Assembly (NCBI GenBank): GCA_937901695.1
Contig: CALDJN010000194.1
Span: forward strand, 1 to 8,968
Source: an uncultured Anaerocolumna sp.
GTDB taxonomy: Bacteria > Bacillota > Clostridia > Lachnospirales > Lachnospiraceae
DNA: 8,968 bases
Direction of reading: 5' to 3'
Below the pieces are notes generated by a model that did no database searches, had not been told where the DNA came from, and worked only from the letters and a program-made list of their open reading frames with translations. Below, in pieces: positions 6,552 to 8,968 of this stretch; the stretch's first letter is position 1; the number at the start of each line of letters is the position of its first letter. A program made the position numbers and the translations under genes.

Positions 6552-7946
6552 ATGGCTGGCAAAAAGAGAAAGAGTTCTAGTATGTATACTGCAGCACATA
6601 ATGCAGGATTTGGAACTGCTTTTATGCAAGGAAATGGAATTACTAAACTATCTGCAATAATATTTGGTTTGGGAAATCTTATTCATAAGCAGATTATCCG
6701 GGGAGTCATTATGTTATCCATGGAAATTGCTTATATTTATTACATGATAAGTTTTGGTTTAGATTCAATTAAAAACTTTATAACATTAGGAACCAAAGAA
6801 CAAGAGGAGGTTTTTAATGAAGCGAAACAGATTTATGAATATGTAATAGGGGATAATTCCATGCTCTGCCTACTGTACGGTGTTATTACCATATTTCTAA
6901 CTCTTGGCTTTATTTTATTTTTAAGAACCTCTGTAAAAAGTGCATATGAGAATCAGAAAAGAGCGGAACAGGGAAAATCTATTCCAACCTTTAAAGATGA
7001 TTTAAGCTCTCTATTAGAACAAAATCTTCACAAAACTTTATTATTCTTTCCAGTTATAGGAGTGCTATGTTTTACTATAGTTCCTCTGGTTTTTATGATC
7101 CTAATTGCATTTACAAGTTATGATAGAAATCATCAGCCACCGGGTAATTTATTTGACTGGGTAGGACTTGATAATTTTAAAGCTATGTTTGCAAATGGCA
7201 GTAAATTATCCCATACATTTTGGCCGGTTCTTGGCTGGACATTTATTTGGGCAATTTGTGCAACATTTACCTGTTATATTTTAGGAATGCTATTAGCGAT
7301 GCTAATCAATCGTGAAGGTACAAGATTTAAAGGGTTCTGGAGATTTATCTTTGTATTATCCATTGCAGTGCCTCAATTTGTATCCTTACTTACAATGAAA
7401 ACGATTTTTAATGCCAATGGGCCTGTTAATATTATGCTTCGACATATTGGAGTAATCGGTTCTACTCAGTCTATACCATTTTTAACAGATCCGACACTGG
7501 CTAAAATAACAATTATACTTGTTAATATTTGGATTGGTGTGCCTTTTACTATGTTAACAACTACCGGTATTTTGCAAAATATACCAAAGGATTTATATGA
7601 AGCGGCAAAAGTAGATGGTGCCAATGCTTTTGTTACCTATTTTAAGATTACATTACCTTACATGTTATTTGTTACAACACCATTGTTAATTACCCAATTT
7701 GTTGGTAATATTAATAACTTTAATGTTATATTCCTGTTATCAGGTGGCGGTCCTGATACCGTTGATTATTATTTTGCTGGGAAAACAGACTTGTTAGTTA
7801 CTTGGCTATATAAACTGACAATTACAAATAAAGACTATAACCTTGGTGCCGTTATCAGTATTTTAGTATTTATCATAATGGCAACATTATCATTATTAAC
7901 CTATCGTCATACAAGTTCTTATAAAGATGAGGAGGCGTTCCAATAA
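6552..7946 (+). CDS. malF: Maltose/maltodextrin ABC transporter permease subunit MalF
   Basis: Integral membrane subunit forming the translocation channel with MalG. The EAA loop is textbook: EAAKVDGANAFVTYFKITLP at 350-369, with Gly356, which docks to the ATPase subunit. About eight hydrophobic segments are visible, roughly 50-68, 104-124, 161-187, 224-252, 263-283, 316-338, 370-396 and 430-452. The N-terminus is basic (MAGKKRKSSS) and cytoplasmic by the positive-inside rule. At 464 residues it is shorter than E. coli MalF (514). The loop between the third and fourth segments (about 188-223) is short, so the large periplasmic P2 domain of the E. coli protein is absent, as expected for a Gram-positive transporter. 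AAAGGAG at 6538-6544 lies 7 nt before the ATG. The stop TAA shares its last base with the malG ATG (TAATG), indicating coupled translation. The identity as a MalF-type permease is firm. Confidence 0.95.
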   Translation: MAGKKRKSSSMYTAAHNAGFGTAFMQGNGITKLSAIIFGLGNLIHKQIIRGVIMLSMEIAYIYYMISFGLDSIKNFITLGTKEQEEVFNEAKQIYEYVIGDNSMLCLLYGVITIFLTLGFILFLRTSVKSAYENQKRAEQGKSIPTFKDDLSSLLEQNLHKTLLFFPVIGVLCFTIVPLVFMILIAFTSYDRNHQPPGNLFDWVGLDNFKAMFANGSKLSHTFWPVLGWTFIWAICATFTCYILGMLLAMLINREGTRFKGFWRFIFVLSIAVPQFVSLLTMKTIFNANGPVNIMLRHIGVIGSTQSIPFLTDPTLAKITIILVNIWIGVPFTMLTTTGILQNIPKDLYEAAKVDGANAFVTYFKITLPYMLFVTTPLLITQFVGNINNFNVIFLLSGGGPDTVDYYFAGKTDLLVTWLYKLTITNKDYNLGAVISILVFIIMATLSLLTYRHTSSYKDEEAFQ

Positions 7947-8818
7947 TGAAAAGAAAAAAAGGTTCTATGAAGATAAGGAAATTTATTACTAATTGTATCG
8001 TCCATATATTTTTGGCAATTCTTGGATTCATATGGGTTTTACCTATCTTCTTTGTAATATTAACTTCACTTCGTAAAGAAGCTGGACAATATAAGAGTTA
8101 CATTTTTCCAAGGGCTTATACTCTGGATAATTATAAAAAACTTTTTGATCCGGCAAGCAGTTTAACATTTGGCAGATGGTTTAACAACACTCTGATTGTA
8201 GCTATCTTTACCTGTATTTTTTCTGCATTCTTCGTATTATGTGTAGCTTATGTTATGTCAAGATTAAGGTTTAAAATGCGTAAGAAACTTATGAACATTG
8301 CCATGATTTTAGGAATGTTCCCTAGTTTTATGGCCATGTATGCTATTTACTTTATATTAAAGGGATTTGGTTTGCTGGAAGCGGGACCACTGAAATTAGT
8401 AGCACTGGTCATGGTATATTCGGGGGGTGCAGGGTTAGGTTTCCTTGTGGCAAAAGGTTTTTTTGATACCATACCCAAAACTATTGATGAAGCTGCATTT
8501 ATTGATGGCGCAACGAAATGGGATGTATTTCGCAAAATCACAATACCTTTATCAAAGCCGATTATTGTTATAACCATTTTGAATTCCTTTATGGCACCTT
8601 GGGTAGATTACATTTTCGCAAAAGTTATCCTTGGTCAGGATAGACAATACTATACCGTAGCCATTGGCCTATGGACTATGTTAGATAAAGAGTTTGTTGA
8701 ATATTATTATACCCAGTTCTTTGCAGGCTGTGTATTAATATCCATTCCAATTGCAATTCTTTTCTTAATTATACAAAGATTCTATGTAGAAGGTATGTCA
8801 GGTGCGGTAAAAGGTTAA
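7946..8818 (+). CDS. malG: Maltose/maltodextrin ABC transporter permease subunit MalG
   Basis: Second permease subunit of the importer, partner of MalF. At 290 residues it matches MalG (about 280-296). Six hydrophobic segments are discernible, roughly 18-41, 82-104, 115-138, 148-169, 203-222 and 257-277. The EAA motif is DEAAFIDGATKWDVFRKITI at 181-200, followed by Pro201. Its central Gly188 contacts the ATPase. The C-terminus FYVEGMSGAVKG is typical of MalG, with the GLT/SGAVKG tail that reaches into the ATPase dimer in E. coli. ATG 7946 overlaps the malF stop by one base and has GAGGAGG at 7929-7935; Met8 (7967) is a possible but poorer start. No ATPase gene follows: a terminator-like hairpin begins 12 nt after the stop. 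The importer must therefore borrow its ATPase from another locus. Confidence 0.95.
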   Translation: MKRKKGSMKIRKFITNCIVHIFLAILGFIWVLPIFFVILTSLRKEAGQYKSYIFPRAYTLDNYKKLFDPASSLTFGRWFNNTLIVAIFTCIFSAFFVLCVAYVMSRLRFKMRKKLMNIAMILGMFPSFMAMYAIYFILKGFGLLEAGPLKLVALVMVYSGGAGLGFLVAKGFFDTIPKTIDEAAFIDGATKWDVFRKITIPLSKPIIVITILNSFMAPWVDYIFAKVILGQDRQYYTVAIGLWTMLDKEFVEYYYTQFFAGCVLISIPIAILFLIIQRFYVEGMSGAVKG

Positions 8819-8830
8819 AAATGATTGGAT

Positions 8831-8910
8831 AAGAAGGGGCAGTTGCAAAATAGACTCAAATCCTTTTATCAGGTTTGTTTAAGTCTATTTTACAACGGTT
8901 CCTTCTTTTT
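8831..8910 (+). terminator. Long rho-independent terminator after malG
   Basis: A long imperfect hairpin closes the operon. AAGAAGG (8831-8837) pairs with CCTTCTT (8901-8907), GTTG (8842-8845) with CAAC (8893-8896), and AAAATAGACT (8847-8856) with AGTCTATTTT (8882-8891). An inner CAAA-t-CC / GGTTTG stem (8857-8863 with 8872-8877) caps it. The right arm ends in a T-run at 8906-8910. The stem is longer than most terminators, which leaves room for it to act on both strands or to be a small dispersed palindromic element. Confidence 0.85.
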
Positions 8911-8968
8911 ATATAAAGATTTTCTGTTTTTAGGCTTGAAGTGGGAAGAAAAAGCATCTTCGCAAAGG
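8911..8968. other. Window end: no supportable gene
   Basis: No start codon with a ribosome binding site appears on the + strand in these 58 bases. On the - strand, one frame is open from the window edge to a TAA at 8890-8892, inside the terminator hairpin. Its tail (KPKNRKSLYKKKEPL) is basic and could be the C-terminus of a convergent gene, but another - strand frame is also open here, so this cannot be called. Confidence 0.3.

Noticed and set aside
6475..6660. + strand 61-codon frame starting before malF
   Set aside because: It runs through the malE-malF stem-loop and into malF in another frame, with no family resemblance.

Overview
The window reads as a maltodextrin/glycogen utilisation locus from a low-G+C Gram-positive bacterium. 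Codon use is strongly A/T-biased, ribosome binding sites are AGGAG/GGAGG-like, and the solute-binding protein is a lipoprotein. This fits the Clostridia, most likely a Lachnospiraceae-type organism; that placement is inferred from overall look and not proven. All six full-size genes lie on the + strand.

Layout: (1) 1-887, the 3' half of a neopullulanase/cyclomaltodextrinase-type GH13 enzyme, cut by the window edge. (2) 888-1143, an intergenic stretch with a G/C-richer tandem array of about 41-42 bp units, then an A/T-rich candidate promoter. (3) 1144-4869, malQ (GH77 4-alpha-glucanotransferase) and glgP/malP (PLP-dependent alpha-glucan phosphorylase), 24 nt apart. (4) 4866-5117, a 24-codon open frame overlapping the glgP stop, then an A/T-rich control region with several palindromes ahead of malE. 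(5) 5118-8818, malE, malF and malG, the binding protein and two permease subunits of a maltose/maltodextrin ABC importer. A bulged stem-loop separates malE from malF, and malF and malG overlap by one base. (6) 8831-8910, a long hairpin with a T-run that should end the operon. The last 58 bases contain no gene I can support.

Working together: MalE captures maltodextrins outside the membrane and MalFG carries them in. No MalK ATPase gene is present, so the ATPase must come from elsewhere. Inside the cell, the GH13 enzyme hydrolyses linear, cyclic or branched dextrins, MalQ disproportionates short chains into longer ones, and the phosphorylase releases glucose-1-phosphate. The gene content is conventional. 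I see no new defence, mobile or biosynthetic system. The less explained parts are the repeat array, the palindrome cluster before malE, the small overlapping frame and the malE-malF stem-loop.
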